A stretch of DNA of 64,000 nt. Origin: UKL13-3 sp964392775. Its GTDB lineage: Bacteria > Bacteroidota > Bacteroidia > UKL13-3. This document shows, piece after piece, positions 54,880 to 62,988 of the stretch. The notes beneath the pieces were generated by a model. It had not been told where the DNA came from, searched no databases, and saw only the letters and a list, made by a program, of their open reading frames with translations. The stretch covers positions 62,001 to 126,000 of the forward strand of contig CAYMRD010000001.1 in NCBI GenBank assembly GCA_964392775.1. Reading direction: 5' to 3'. Each line of letters begins with the position of its first letter. Position 1 is the stretch's first letter. Position numbers and translations under genes: made by a program.

Positions 54880-56181
54880 ATGCTTATTCAATTCTCTGTT
54901 CGCAATTATAAATCCTTTAAAGAAAAAGCGGTATTAAACCTGACAGGGTCTAATTACGATAAAACGAGGGAGAATGAAAATATTACACCTGTTTCAGGTT
55001 TCAACCTGCGTCTTTTAAAAAGTGCAGTTCTTTATGGCGCAAATGCGAGTGGTAAAAGTAAATTCATTGAAGCCTTAATGTTCATGAGAAACTTTGCCAT
55101 TTCTTCTTCAAAAGAAACGCAAAAAGGTGATTTGATTGATCTTGAACCATACCGATTAGCCAGTGATTCTGAAAAGGAACCAACTGAATTTGAAGTAATC
55201 TTTGTTTATAACAATGAAATGTTTCGTTATGGTTTTGAGGCAACCAAAACAGCTATTGTGTCGGAGTGGTTATATCATCGCCCCAAAACCAAAGAGGTCG
55301 AATTGTTTTACAGGGACAGTGAAACAATTGAAACACATGCCCGGAGTTTTACGAAAGGAACAACCGTAGTAAAAGAAGGTTTAGTAAGAGATAATGCTTT
55401 ACTTTTATCTGTTGCGGCTCAATTTAATGATGAGAAAGCTGGGTTCGTGCTTGATTGGTTTAAAAAAGTAAGAACTCTTTCGGGTTTGAGTGAAGAGGGA
55501 TACCAGGGATTTACAATGGGTAAAACGGAAGATCCTTTGCAAAAAGAGAAAATTCTCGACTTACTAAAAGCGGCTGATGTGGGAATTGAGGATATTTCAT
55601 TGAAAGCTCTTGAAATTGCAGATATCCCTAAAGACATGCCCAAAGAGCTAAGGGATAAACTTGAAAAAGAAATTAAAGAAAATAATTCTCGGTTTGTTTC
55701 TGATGTTTTAACCACACATCGTAAATACGATTCAAATAAAAAGCATGTAGGAAATGTAATATTTTCAATGGACGATGAAGAATCATCAGGAACTAAAAAA
55801 TTCTTTGCGTTAACCGGCCCCGTGTTGGATGCATTGGAAAATGGTTATGTATTGACAGTAGATGAGTTGGATTCGAAGCTTCATCCTAATCTGGTTTGCA
55901 AGATTGTTTCCCTATTTAATTCACAAGAGTCTAATCCCAAGAATGGTCAGTTGATCTTCAATACACATGATACTAATTTACTAAGCTCTGGTTTGTTCAG
56001 ACGAGATCAAATCTGGTTTACCGATAAAGACAGGTATGGTGCAGCAACTTTGTATTCATTGGCAGATTTTAAATCGGATGAAGTACGTAAAAACGAGAAT
56101 TTTGAAGAGAATTACATTCGTGGTAAATATGGAGCAGTACCGTTTTTAGAAGATTTTGAAAACCTCATTCATCTTAAATAA
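54880..56181 (+). CDS. AAA15/AbiLi-like ATPase
   Basis: 433 aa. SMC/OLD-like AAA_21 ATPase: MLIQFSVRNYKSFKEKAVLNLTGS, Walker A LYGANASGKSKFIEALMFM, signature region SSGTKKFFAL, Walker B VLTVDELDSKLHPNLVCKI and the H-motif FNTHDTNLLSSG. Together with the next gene it forms the RloA/RloB (AbiLi/AbiLii-like) pair associated with phage defence in restriction and abortive-infection loci. Acts in the cytoplasm. Confidence 0.88.
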   Translation: MLIQFSVRNYKSFKEKAVLNLTGSNYDKTRENENITPVSGFNLRLLKSAVLYGANASGKSKFIEALMFMRNFAISSSKETQKGDLIDLEPYRLASDSEKEPTEFEVIFVYNNEMFRYGFEATKTAIVSEWLYHRPKTKEVELFYRDSETIETHARSFTKGTTVVKEGLVRDNALLLSVAAQFNDEKAGFVLDWFKKVRTLSGLSEEGYQGFTMGKTEDPLQKEKILDLLKAADVGIEDISLKALEIADIPKDMPKELRDKLEKEIKENNSRFVSDVLTTHRKYDSNKKHVGNVIFSMDDEESSGTKKFFALTGPVLDALENGYVLTVDELDSKLHPNLVCKIVSLFNSQESNPKNGQLIFNTHDTNLLSSGLFRRDQIWFTDKDRYGAATLYSLADFKSDEVRKNENFEENYIRGKYGAVPFLEDFENLIHLK

Positions 56182-56192
56182 TATGTTTTGAG

Positions 56193-56915
56193 ATGAAAAT
56201 GAGCAACAAAAAACAGGAGCAAATTGCAGCAAAATCTGAACACAAAGAAAAAATTCGTGCTGCAAAAGCAAAACGCAGAGGTGAGCCCATTCTTGAACGT
56301 GCTGAACCTGTAAAAATTGAAAAGCCTGTAATCCTAATTGTTTGCGAAGGCCGTAATACAGAACCCTCTTACTTTCGGCAGTTTAAATTAGCCTCTGCAC
56401 ATATCAAGGCAGTAGGAGATGGAAATAATACTGTTTCACTCGTCAATCAAGCCATACAATTAAACACAGCCGGAAAGTATGAGCAGGTTTGGTGCGTTTT
56501 TGATAAAGACGATTTTTCAGCCAATGACTTTAACAATGCAATTGCAATGGCTACTGCTCAAGGGTTTCTGGTCGCATATTCAAATCAATCTTTCGAGTAT
56601 TGGTTAATTCTTCATTTCGAAGATCATCAGGGAGGGGCAATGAACAGAAGCGATTATGAAGGTAAAATTAATCGCTACATAAATCCATTGGACGCTAATT
56701 ACGATGGAACGGACTCAAAAATTATTACAGATGATTTTTTTGAGTTACTTAATGCTAAAGATGAGCAAACGGGACAATTTCGCTATCAATTGGCAATTCA
56801 AAGGGCCGAAAGAAATTATAACCAATGGGATCACGCCAGCCCTGCCAACGAGGAATCAACAACCACAGTATTCAAAATTGTTGAGGAGATTTTGAAATAC
56901 TCGAATCTTACTTAG
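56193..56915 (+). CDS. RloB-family protein (AbiLii-like)
   Basis: 240 aa. A basic N-terminal helix (KKQEQIAAKSEHKEKIRAAKAKRR) precedes the RloB domain with TOPRIM-like motifs ILIVCEGRNTEPSYFRQF and VWCVFDKDDF, then YSNQSFEYWLILHFEDH. The TOPRIM-like acidic residues suggest nuclease activity; this is inference. 11 bp after the ATPase gene, clearly one operon. Confidence 0.88.
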   Translation: MKMSNKKQEQIAAKSEHKEKIRAAKAKRRGEPILERAEPVKIEKPVILIVCEGRNTEPSYFRQFKLASAHIKAVGDGNNTVSLVNQAIQLNTAGKYEQVWCVFDKDDFSANDFNNAIAMATAQGFLVAYSNQSFEYWLILHFEDHQGGAMNRSDYEGKINRYINPLDANYDGTDSKIITDDFFELLNAKDEQTGQFRYQLAIQRAERNYNQWDHASPANEESTTTVFKIVEEILKYSNLT

Positions 56916-57050
56916 TTTGGACCTCAGTTTTTTCTAATTGACGTTGAGCTAAGGCATTAATGCTTCAAAGGGATTCGAACCAGTAAAGTCCTTGTTATAT
57001 AAGGCATTAAGGCAAGCATAAGGGTTATGTTCAGGATATTTCGAACGAAG

Positions 57051-57073
57051 AAAGCCTTGCGTAGCAAGGCTTT
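57051..57073. terminator. Terminator between rloB-like gene and tRNA-Arg
   Basis: A perfect 10-bp stem AAAGCCTTGC/GCAAGGCTTT with loop GTA, usable in both directions: for tRNA-Arg on the minus strand and for the AbiL-like operon. Confidence 0.75.
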
Positions 57074-57080
57074 TAATAGA

Positions 57081-57157
57081 TGGTAGTCCCTGAAGGACTC
57101 GAACCTTCGACCTACGGTTTAGAAAACCGTTGCTCTATCCAGCTGAGCTAAGAGACC
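57081..57157 (-). tRNA. tRNA-Arg (anticodon UCU)
   Basis: Minus strand GGTCTCTTAGCTCAGCTGG...CCTTCAGGGACTACCA folds as a cloverleaf: 7-bp acceptor, D-arm, anticodon stem ACGGT/ACCGT with loop TTTCTAA (anticodon TCT, 57121-57123), T-loop TTCGAGT. CCA is encoded. It marks the right side of the AbiL-like module. Confidence 0.96.
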
Positions 57158-57267
57158 ATTTGGTTGGTAGCTACCGTTCCCGATTTTTGTTTTCGGGGTG
57201 GCAAAATAAAGATTTTTTTTACTGCTTACCAAATTTATTCGTTCCCGAAATAAATATCGTATTGTTT

Positions 57268-57948
57268 TTAAAGGGTTATGGATTGCCCGATGGTGGGTAA
57301 ACACAACTGTTTGTTGTGAGCCGTAAAATATTGCAATGCCAATTCATGGTCTACTTTGATAAAGCCAAAAGTGTCAAAATGCATGGCAATAATAGTTGAA
57401 CAACCGATCATTTCGGCAGCCGTGCAGGCATCTTTATAGTCCATGGTAAAATTATCGCCAACGGGTAGGAGGGCCACATCCAGATTAAAACGGTGTGCAA
57501 GCAAAGCCATATCACTGGTAAGAGCAGTATCTCCGGCATAATACAGTGTTTTGTCTTTGGTTTCAATCACAAATCCGGCCGCGGTGCCTGCATAGGTTCC
57601 ATCGGCCAGTGAGCTGCTATGGGCCGCAAACACCATGTGTACGGTGCCAAAATCAAAAGTCCATTTACCGCCAATATTCATGGGATGGGTGCGTTTGATA
57701 CCGTTGCGCTGCAACCATGCGTGAATTTCCCAGTTGGCCACCACAGTGGCATTGGTTTGTTTGGCTAAGTCAATCAGGTCGGCTGTATGGTCATCATGCC
57801 CGTGCGATACCAAAATATAATCCGCTTTGATGCTTGTAAAATCAATAGATGCAGCCATTTCATTGCCACGTATAAAAGGGTCGAATACCAGTGTTTTGCC
57901 GCCAACCTCAAGTGCAAAACAAGAATGTCCGTAATAGGTAAGTTTCAT
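57268..57948 (-). CDS. UPF0173-type metallo-beta-lactamase-fold hydrolase
   Basis: 226 aa. MBL-fold: MKLTYYGHSCFALEVGGKTLVFDPFIRGN, the metal motif LVSHGHDDHTADLIDLAK, AGDTALTSDMALL, GDNFTMDYKDA and MHFDTFGF. Matches the YtkL/UPF0173 metal-dependent hydrolase family; substrate unknown. Cytoplasmic. Confidence 0.92.
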   Translation of the reverse strand: MKLTYYGHSCFALEVGGKTLVFDPFIRGNEMAASIDFTSIKADYILVSHGHDDHTADLIDLAKQTNATVVANWEIHAWLQRNGIKRTHPMNIGGKWTFDFGTVHMVFAAHSSSLADGTYAGTAAGFVIETKDKTLYYAGDTALTSDMALLAHRFNLDVALLPVGDNFTMDYKDACTAAEMIGCSTIIAMHFDTFGFIKVDHELALQYFTAHNKQLCLPTIGQSITL

Positions 57949-58075
57949 ATTAGAGGAATTTAGTTAGCGCAAACTACACAATTCCTGTTAAACAGGTTGT
58001 GTATTTTGCGAGACTCATTCACAGCAGGTAAGAGTGTTGGCAGGTGGTGTCGCTGTGATGCAACCGAAATTCTCT

Positions 58076-58083
58076 TATATTTG
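58076..58083 (+). promoter_or_regulatory. -7 element of tRNA-Arg(CCG)
   Basis: TATATTTG fits TAnnTTTG and lies 7 bp before the tRNA 5' end. No clear TTG box at the usual spacing. Confidence 0.45.
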
Positions 58084-58090
58084 CGTCTCT

Positions 58091-58162
58091 GGCCTTGTAG
58101 TACAATGGATAGTACTAGAGTTTCCGAAGCTCTCGATCCAGGTTCGATTCCCGGCAAGGCCA
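58091..58162 (+). tRNA. tRNA-Arg (anticodon CCG)
   Basis: GGCCTTGTAGTACAATGG...GGCAAGGCC folds as a cloverleaf: acceptor GGCCTTG/CAAGGCC, anticodon stem AGAGT/GCTCT with loop TTCCGAA (CCG at 58124-58126), T-loop TTCGATT. CCA is not encoded (ACGA follows). Confidence 0.95.
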
Positions 58163-58163
58163 C
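58143..58163 (+). repeat. Direct repeat, left copy (tRNA-Arg 3' end)
   Basis: 21 bp (TTCGATTCCCGGCAAGGCC plus AC) identical to 58530-58550, consistent with an attachment-site duplication at a tRNA 3' end. Confidence 0.75.
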
Positions 58164-58167
58164 GATA

Positions 58168-58207
58168 ATAAGCTCTAAAGCAATTTGCTTTGGAGCTTTA
58201 TTTTTTT
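58168..58207 (+). terminator. Terminator of tRNA-Arg(CCG)
   Basis: A 13-bp stem (58170-58182 with 58186-58198, one G-U pair) followed by TATTTTTTT. It lies inside the repeat-bounded insert. Confidence 0.8.
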
Positions 58208-58253
58208 GCAATGATTACAATATTGAATTTATGTTTCACTAAATTGTTGCTTT

Positions 58254-58502
58254 ATGTGTTATCGGGTTTACATATTGCATTCAGAATCGGCTAACCGTTA
58301 TTATATTGGTCAGACGAATGATATTGATGACCGCTTGAACAGGCACAATAGCGGGTATGAAAAAGCAACTTCCCCATACAAACCATGGGTTTTAGTAATA
58401 TCCTTACAGAAAGAAAGCAGGAGCGAAGCGATGGTTTGAGAAAGAAAACTCAAGAACTTGAATACGGAAGATTTGAAAAAGTTTGTTGAAAAGTACCGGT
58501 GA
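58254..58502 (+). pseudogene. GIY-YIG endonuclease gene with a premature stop
   Basis: MCYRVYILHSESANRYYIGQ carries the GIY-YIG core (YILHSES...YYIGQTNDIDDRLNRH), followed by PYKPWVLVISLQKESRSEAMV and a TGA at 58437-58439. The same frame continues with ERKLKNLNTEDLKKFVEKYR to a TGA at 58500-58502, which is exactly the usual C-terminus of this ~80-aa family. So a single nonsense mutation splits the gene; the first part encodes 61 aa. These small UvrC-like domain proteins are of uncertain function. Confidence 0.75.
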
Positions 58503-58529
58503 TCCGGGTGATGAGGTAAGTTCACGTTA

Positions 58530-58550
58530 TTCGATTCCCGGCAAGGCCAC
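58530..58550 (+). repeat. Direct repeat, right copy (tRNA-Arg tail)
   Basis: Second copy of the 21 bp at 58143-58163. Here it is only the tail of the tRNA; the rest of the tRNA is missing. Confidence 0.75.
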
Positions 58551-58946
58551 TTCGCCCTCCTTTGCCCTCCGAAACACGGAGTGTGTATTTTACCACAATG
58601 TACATAGTGTTAGCCGCAGCGTATACAGCGATGAACACAACGAACGCTGAAGGTGGATAACCACAGACACAGCGGCACATAGATTCTGCTTCGCAGATAT
58701 CGGTGGCTGAGCGGAGCCGAAGCCAACCACAACGGACACAACGAAAATACACACAATGACTGCAAAGATTAAAGAAGATAGAGCCGTACCGCAAAAAAAA
58801 TAGCGTGTGACACTACACTATAATCTATGAACCATCAACTATGAACTTCCTCCTGCCTAATAAAAGTCAGCGTTTTTATATGACCTAACGCATAGCGAAG
58901 CAGCAGACACTTTCCCAAATTTGTAGGTATATCAACTTGCATCCAC
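58551..58946. repeat. Non-coding gap with a ~116-bp intergenic repeat copy
   Basis: 58655-58770 is almost the same as 60825-60942 (shared words ATAGATTCTGCTTCGCAGAT and GAGCGGAGCCGAAGCCAACC). No gene. The tryptophanase leader occupies the right end; no leader peptide recognised. Confidence 0.6.
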
Positions 58947-60353
58947 ATGAAAAAAGAAAGAACACTCGCAGAGCCGTTTAAAATTAAAATGGTAGAACCG
59001 TTGAAGATAACCACCGAAGCCTACCGGATGGAGGTATTGCGCAAAGCCGGGTTCAATCCCTTTTTGCTGCGCTCGGATGATGTATACATTGATCTGTTAA
59101 CTGATAGTGGCACTGGTGCCATGAGCGATAAACAATGGGCAGGCATCATGTCGGGTGACGAAAGTTATGCCGGAGCCCGCAGCTGGGAACACCTCGAAAA
59201 AGTTGTGATGGAACTAACCGGAATGCCTTATGTTTTGCCTACCCATCAGGGACGTGCAGCCGAGCGTATTTTGTATGGTATTTTAGGAGGGAAGGATAAG
59301 GTATTTATCAGCAATACCCATTTTGATACCACACGTGCCAATATCGAATTTACGGGAGCTACGGCCATTGATATAGTATATGATGAAGCCAAAGACCCGC
59401 AAGCTGATTTGCCGTTTAAAGGCAATATGGATCTGGATAAACTGCAACAACTGATTGCCGAATACGGAAGGGAACGGATTGGCGCGGTGATCATTACCGT
59501 TACCAATAATTCGGCCGGTGGACAGCCGGTGAGCATGGCCAATGTTAAAGCACTCCGTTCAATTTGTGATCAGCATCAATTGCTCCTGGTAATTGACGGT
59601 TGCCGTATTGCCGAGAACAGTTATTTTGTACGTCATCGCGAAGCCGGATATGAAGACCGGACCTATGAGTCGATTGCGCAGGAAATGTTGCGCCTTGGCG
59701 ATGCCTTTATCATGAGCGCCAAAAAAGATGGGATGGTGAATATCGGAGGATTGCTTACGCTGAAAGACGAGACCTTATCCGTTCAATGTAAAAACCTGTT
59801 AATTATTTCGGAAGGATTTACCACGTATGGAGGTTTGGCCGGTCGCGATATGGAAGCACTGGCCATTGGGTTAAAGGAAGTGTTTGATGCCGATTATTTG
59901 CATTACCGCATCCGCAGTACGGCTTATTTGGGTGAACACCTGAGGGCCAAAGGTGTTCCGGTGGTATGGCCAATTGGCGGACATGCCGTTTATATTGACG
60001 CGAAGAAACTGTACAAGGATATTCCGGTGGAGCAATATCCGGGACAGGCTTTGGTATGTGACCTCTACATCAAAGGAGGCATTCGTTGTGTGGAAGTGGG
60101 CAGCGTGATGTTTGGCAAATACGATGAAAAGGGAAAATTGATTCCGGCTCAGAACGAACTGGTGCGCCTGGCTATTCCCAGACGGGTATATACCCAAAGT
60201 CATATTGATTTTGTGCTGGATGTGTTTGATGATATTTTGGAAATGCGCAACCAGACAACCGGATATGGTATAACCTACGAACCTCCGTTTTTACGGCACT
60301 TCACAGCCCGGTTTGAAAAGATTTACCCGGCTGCTTCGTGTTCGCTCAGATAA
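58947..60353 (+). CDS. tnaA: Tryptophanase (beta-eliminating lyase)
   Basis: 468 aa, whole-length match to the tryptophanase/tyrosine phenol-lyase family: EPFKIKMVEPLKITTEAYR, FIDLLTDSGTGAMSDKQWAG-like region, PTHQGRAAERIL, and the PLP lysine in MSAKKDGMVNIGG (KK at 259-260). The two enzymes are told apart by two sites: tyrosine phenol-lyase has Arg in SMERG and Phe in LRFFTARF. Here the sites read CVEVGSV and LRHFTARF (His), as in tryptophanase. So it likely cleaves tryptophan to indole, pyruvate and ammonia. Part of the core resembles tyrosine phenol-lyase (MSDKQWAGIM), leaving some doubt. Confidence 0.87.
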   Translation: MKKERTLAEPFKIKMVEPLKITTEAYRMEVLRKAGFNPFLLRSDDVYIDLLTDSGTGAMSDKQWAGIMSGDESYAGARSWEHLEKVVMELTGMPYVLPTHQGRAAERILYGILGGKDKVFISNTHFDTTRANIEFTGATAIDIVYDEAKDPQADLPFKGNMDLDKLQQLIAEYGRERIGAVIITVTNNSAGGQPVSMANVKALRSICDQHQLLLVIDGCRIAENSYFVRHREAGYEDRTYESIAQEMLRLGDAFIMSAKKDGMVNIGGLLTLKDETLSVQCKNLLIISEGFTTYGGLAGRDMEALAIGLKEVFDADYLHYRIRSTAYLGEHLRAKGVPVVWPIGGHAVYIDAKKLYKDIPVEQYPGQALVCDLYIKGGIRCVEVGSVMFGKYDEKGKLIPAQNELVRLAIPRRVYTQSHIDFVLDVFDDILEMRNQTTGYGITYEPPFLRHFTARFEKIYPAASCSLR

Positions 60354-60378
60354 TTCTCAACCCTCAATTTGAAAGCTT

Positions 60379-60804
60379 ATGTTAAGTGTAACCAAAGAAT
60401 TTCGATTTGAAGCGGCACATTCCATCTCTAACCATGAGGGGATGTGCCGCAATATTCACGGACATAGCTATGTGCTCGAAGTGAGTGTAAGTGGTAACCG
60501 CAGCAGCAAAAGCAATATGGTTATTGATTTTAAAGACCTTAGGCGCGTTATTGAACAGCAGGTTATCAAGGAGTATGATCATGCATTATTGCTCAAACGC
60601 AATGATGTGAATCTGGTAATGATGAAAAACTCGCTGACACGTATAGTGTGGTTTGAAGAAGAACCCACAGCCGAGTCGATGCTGCTTGATGTGGTCAGAC
60701 GCATTCAGCCTGTATTGCCCGAACAGGTCAAGCTCTCGCGATTGAAACTGCGTGAAACGGAAACATCGTTTGCCGAGTGGATGCCTGATGCGGAGGGAGG
60801 GTAA
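60379..60804 (+). CDS. queD: 6-pyruvoyl-tetrahydropterin synthase / QueD family
   Basis: 141 aa. Zinc histidines in RFEAAHSISNHEGMCRNIHGHSYVLEV, the catalytic Cys in MCRNIHGH, DFKDLRRVIEQQVIKEYDHALLL, and the C-terminal Glu in LRETETSFAEW. Most likely 6-carboxytetrahydropterin synthase for queuosine, since folate/biopterin-type genes are absent, but PTPS activity cannot be excluded. 25 bp after tnaA; may be co-transcribed. Confidence 0.9.
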   Translation: MLSVTKEFRFEAAHSISNHEGMCRNIHGHSYVLEVSVSGNRSSKSNMVIDFKDLRRVIEQQVIKEYDHALLLKRNDVNLVMMKNSLTRIVWFEEEPTAESMLLDVVRRIQPVLPEQVKLSRLKLRETETSFAEWMPDAEGG

Positions 60805-61090
60805 ACACAGCGTGACGTGGACGAGGATAACCACAGAGCCACAACGGCACATAGATTCTGCTTCGCAGATATCGGTGGCTGAGCGGAGCCGAAGCCAACC
60901 GCAACGGGCGCAACGAAAATACACACGATGAACGCAAAGATTCTGCTTCGCAGAACAAGTGAGAAGATGTTAAGTGAAATGTTTGGGTTGGCCCCCCTTT
61001 CAGGGGCAGGGGTGCGTGATGGAAAAGAAACCGCCATAGATTTTACCAAATTATTCTAACCAGTGATAATCTGTGGCGTTTCCCTTGTGT
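60805..61090. repeat. Second ~118-bp intergenic repeat copy and C/G block
   Basis: 60825-60942 matches 58655-58770. 60990-61020 has the CCCCCCTTTCAGGGGCAGGG block like 2629-2709. Confidence 0.6.
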
Positions 61091-62467
61091 TTACAACAAC
61101 GTATTCGCCAGATTGGCCAGTTCACTGCGTTCACCTTTTTCGAGTGTGATATGCGCATACATCGGATTGTCTTTGATGCGGTCGATCAAATACGATAATC
61201 CGTTTGATTGCGAATCGAGGTAAGGCGTATCAATCTGGAAAATATCACCGGTAAATACGATCTTGGTCCCTTCACCTGCACGGGTGATAATCGTTTTAAC
61301 TTCGAGTGGTGTTAAGTTCTGCGCTTCGTCAATAATAAAAATGATATTGGACAAACTGCGTCCGCGGATATACGCCAAAGGCGATACCATCAGCTTTTCC
61401 TGATTTACCATGTCGGCAATTTTCTGAAACTCTTTATCCGTTTCTTTCCATTGGTTCTGGATCAGCTTCAGATTATCCCAAAGCGGTTCCATGTATGGAT
61501 TCACTTTTGATTTGATATCACCCGGTAAGAAACCAATATCCTTATTGCTCAGCGGAACGATGGGGCGGGCCAGATAAATCTGACGGTATTCCTGTTTTTG
61601 TTCCATGGCTGCTGCCAGTGCCAGCAGGGTTTTTCCGGTTCCGGCCACCCCTTGTATGGTTACGAGCGATACGTTTTTATTGAGTACGGCATGCATGGCA
61701 AACGTTTGCTCGGCATTGCGTGGTTTAATGCCATAAGCATTGCGTTTGTCAATGCGCTCCATGCTTTCATTTTCAGGATTGAAATAACACAGCACCGCGG
61801 CTTTGTTGTTCTTCAAAACATAATACTGGTTGGCCGGTGGTTTGGTGTCAAACAACAATTCATACGAAACAAACCCTTCGGCATACATGCGGTCGATAAT
61901 GGATTGTTTCACATTTTCGAGCACCATGTTTCCGGTATGCAGATCATTTACATTTTTGATTTTTCCGGTTTCGTAATCTTCGGCTGTAAGGTCGAGCGAC
62001 TTGGCCTTCAGGCGAAGGTTCACATCTTTGGTAACCATAATAACCTTGCGGCCCGGGTATTCATCGCGCATGGCGATGGCTCCGTTTAAAATGCGGTGAT
62101 CGGCTTTGCGTTCACCAAATACACGCTCGGCATCCACACTGCCGCGTTCGTGCATGATCACTTTAAACTTACCGCGACCGCGTCCGTTAATCGGAATCCA
62201 GTCGCTGAGGGTGTATTCTCCCGATAGTTTATCGAGGAAACGAATAAACTCACGCGCTTCAAAATTGATGGTATCATTGCCCTTCTTAAAATTATCGAGT
62301 TCTTCTAATACGGTGATAGGAATCGCAACATCATGCTCCTGAAAATTTTTGATGGCCTGATGGTCGTATAGTATAACCGAAGTATCGAGTACAAATATTT
62401 TTTTTTCGGTGTTTTTTACTGCGGTTGGTTTCGGGGTGGTTTTGCGGGGACTAACTTTCTTGGCCAT
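61091..62467 (-). CDS. PhoH family protein with N-terminal PIN domain
   Basis: 458 aa from the ATG at 62467 (an upstream TTG frame to 62506 is less likely). A basic N-terminal tail (MAKKVSPRKTTPKP) precedes a PIN RNase domain (FVLDTSVILYDHQAIKNF...LEELDNFKKG...MVTKDVNLRLKAKSL). The C-terminal half is the PhoH ATPase with Walker A GVAGTGKTLLALAAAM and Walker B NIIFIIDEAQNLTPLE. The YlaK-like fusion is thought to act as an RNA helicase/nuclease. Confidence 0.95.
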   Translation of the reverse strand: MAKKVSPRKTTPKPTAVKNTEKKIFVLDTSVILYDHQAIKNFQEHDVAIPITVLEELDNFKKGNDTINFEAREFIRFLDKLSGEYTLSDWIPINGRGRGKFKVIMHERGSVDAERVFGERKADHRILNGAIAMRDEYPGRKVIMVTKDVNLRLKAKSLDLTAEDYETGKIKNVNDLHTGNMVLENVKQSIIDRMYAEGFVSYELLFDTKPPANQYYVLKNNKAAVLCYFNPENESMERIDKRNAYGIKPRNAEQTFAMHAVLNKNVSLVTIQGVAGTGKTLLALAAAMEQKQEYRQIYLARPIVPLSNKDIGFLPGDIKSKVNPYMEPLWDNLKLIQNQWKETDKEFQKIADMVNQEKLMVSPLAYIRGRSLSNIIFIIDEAQNLTPLEVKTIITRAGEGTKIVFTGDIFQIDTPYLDSQSNGLSYLIDRIKDNPMYAHITLEKGERSELANLANTLL

Positions 62468-62988
62468 GCTGCTTATGCTTAGAGGTGTAACAATCGTGTT
62501 TATCAAATCTTAAAAAACAGACATGAAAAACGGGAATAAAGTTGTGAACACCTGTGGGGAAATCTCCGCTTAAAGGCTGCTATTAGAAACGGAATTGGAG
62601 TGGTGAAATTGGTGAGTTCTCATAGTCAGGATATTGTCGTGAGTTGATGATCCGCAGTCGGCAGTTTCGCAGTCGGCAGTTACAGTGCGTTCGAGTAGCG
62701 GCCTACCTACTATTAAACAGGTTTGTTGGTCTTCATTCGTGGCCTTTCATCTTTCTTTTTTTAGTGCACAAAATGAAGTACGTTAGAAAGGTATTGTCTT
62801 TTGTGATTTGTACAGGAAGGTCACGAATTTTGTAAGAAAGAATAAAGGCACGAAGTATTGTCGCTTGCCATTTTAAACGTTCTCGAAACAAACGTTTGCA
62901 CATATCTCAACTCTGGCCCTCTGTGCTTCTTTGATTTTTCTCTGTGTGAAACCTTAATTCTTTGTTCTTAACTCTTTACTCTCATCTC
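62468..62988. repeat. Non-coding gap with degenerate repeats
   Basis: A near-tandem word CGCAGTCGGCAGTT appears twice at 62652-62681, and CTCTGTG-type phrases lie at ~62920-62950. No gene supported. Confidence 0.45.

Noticed and set aside
57960..58211. Minus-strand frame containing ALPGIEPGSRAS
   Set aside because: Antisense of the tRNA; a classic false protein.
57997..58242. 81-codon frame across tRNA-Arg(CCG)
   Set aside because: It runs through the tRNA gene itself and shows the usual artefact SEALDPGSIPGKA.
58551..58946. TnaC-like leader peptide before tryptophanase
   Set aside because: I found no short ORF with a critical Trp followed by a rho-dependent region; only repeat DNA is present.
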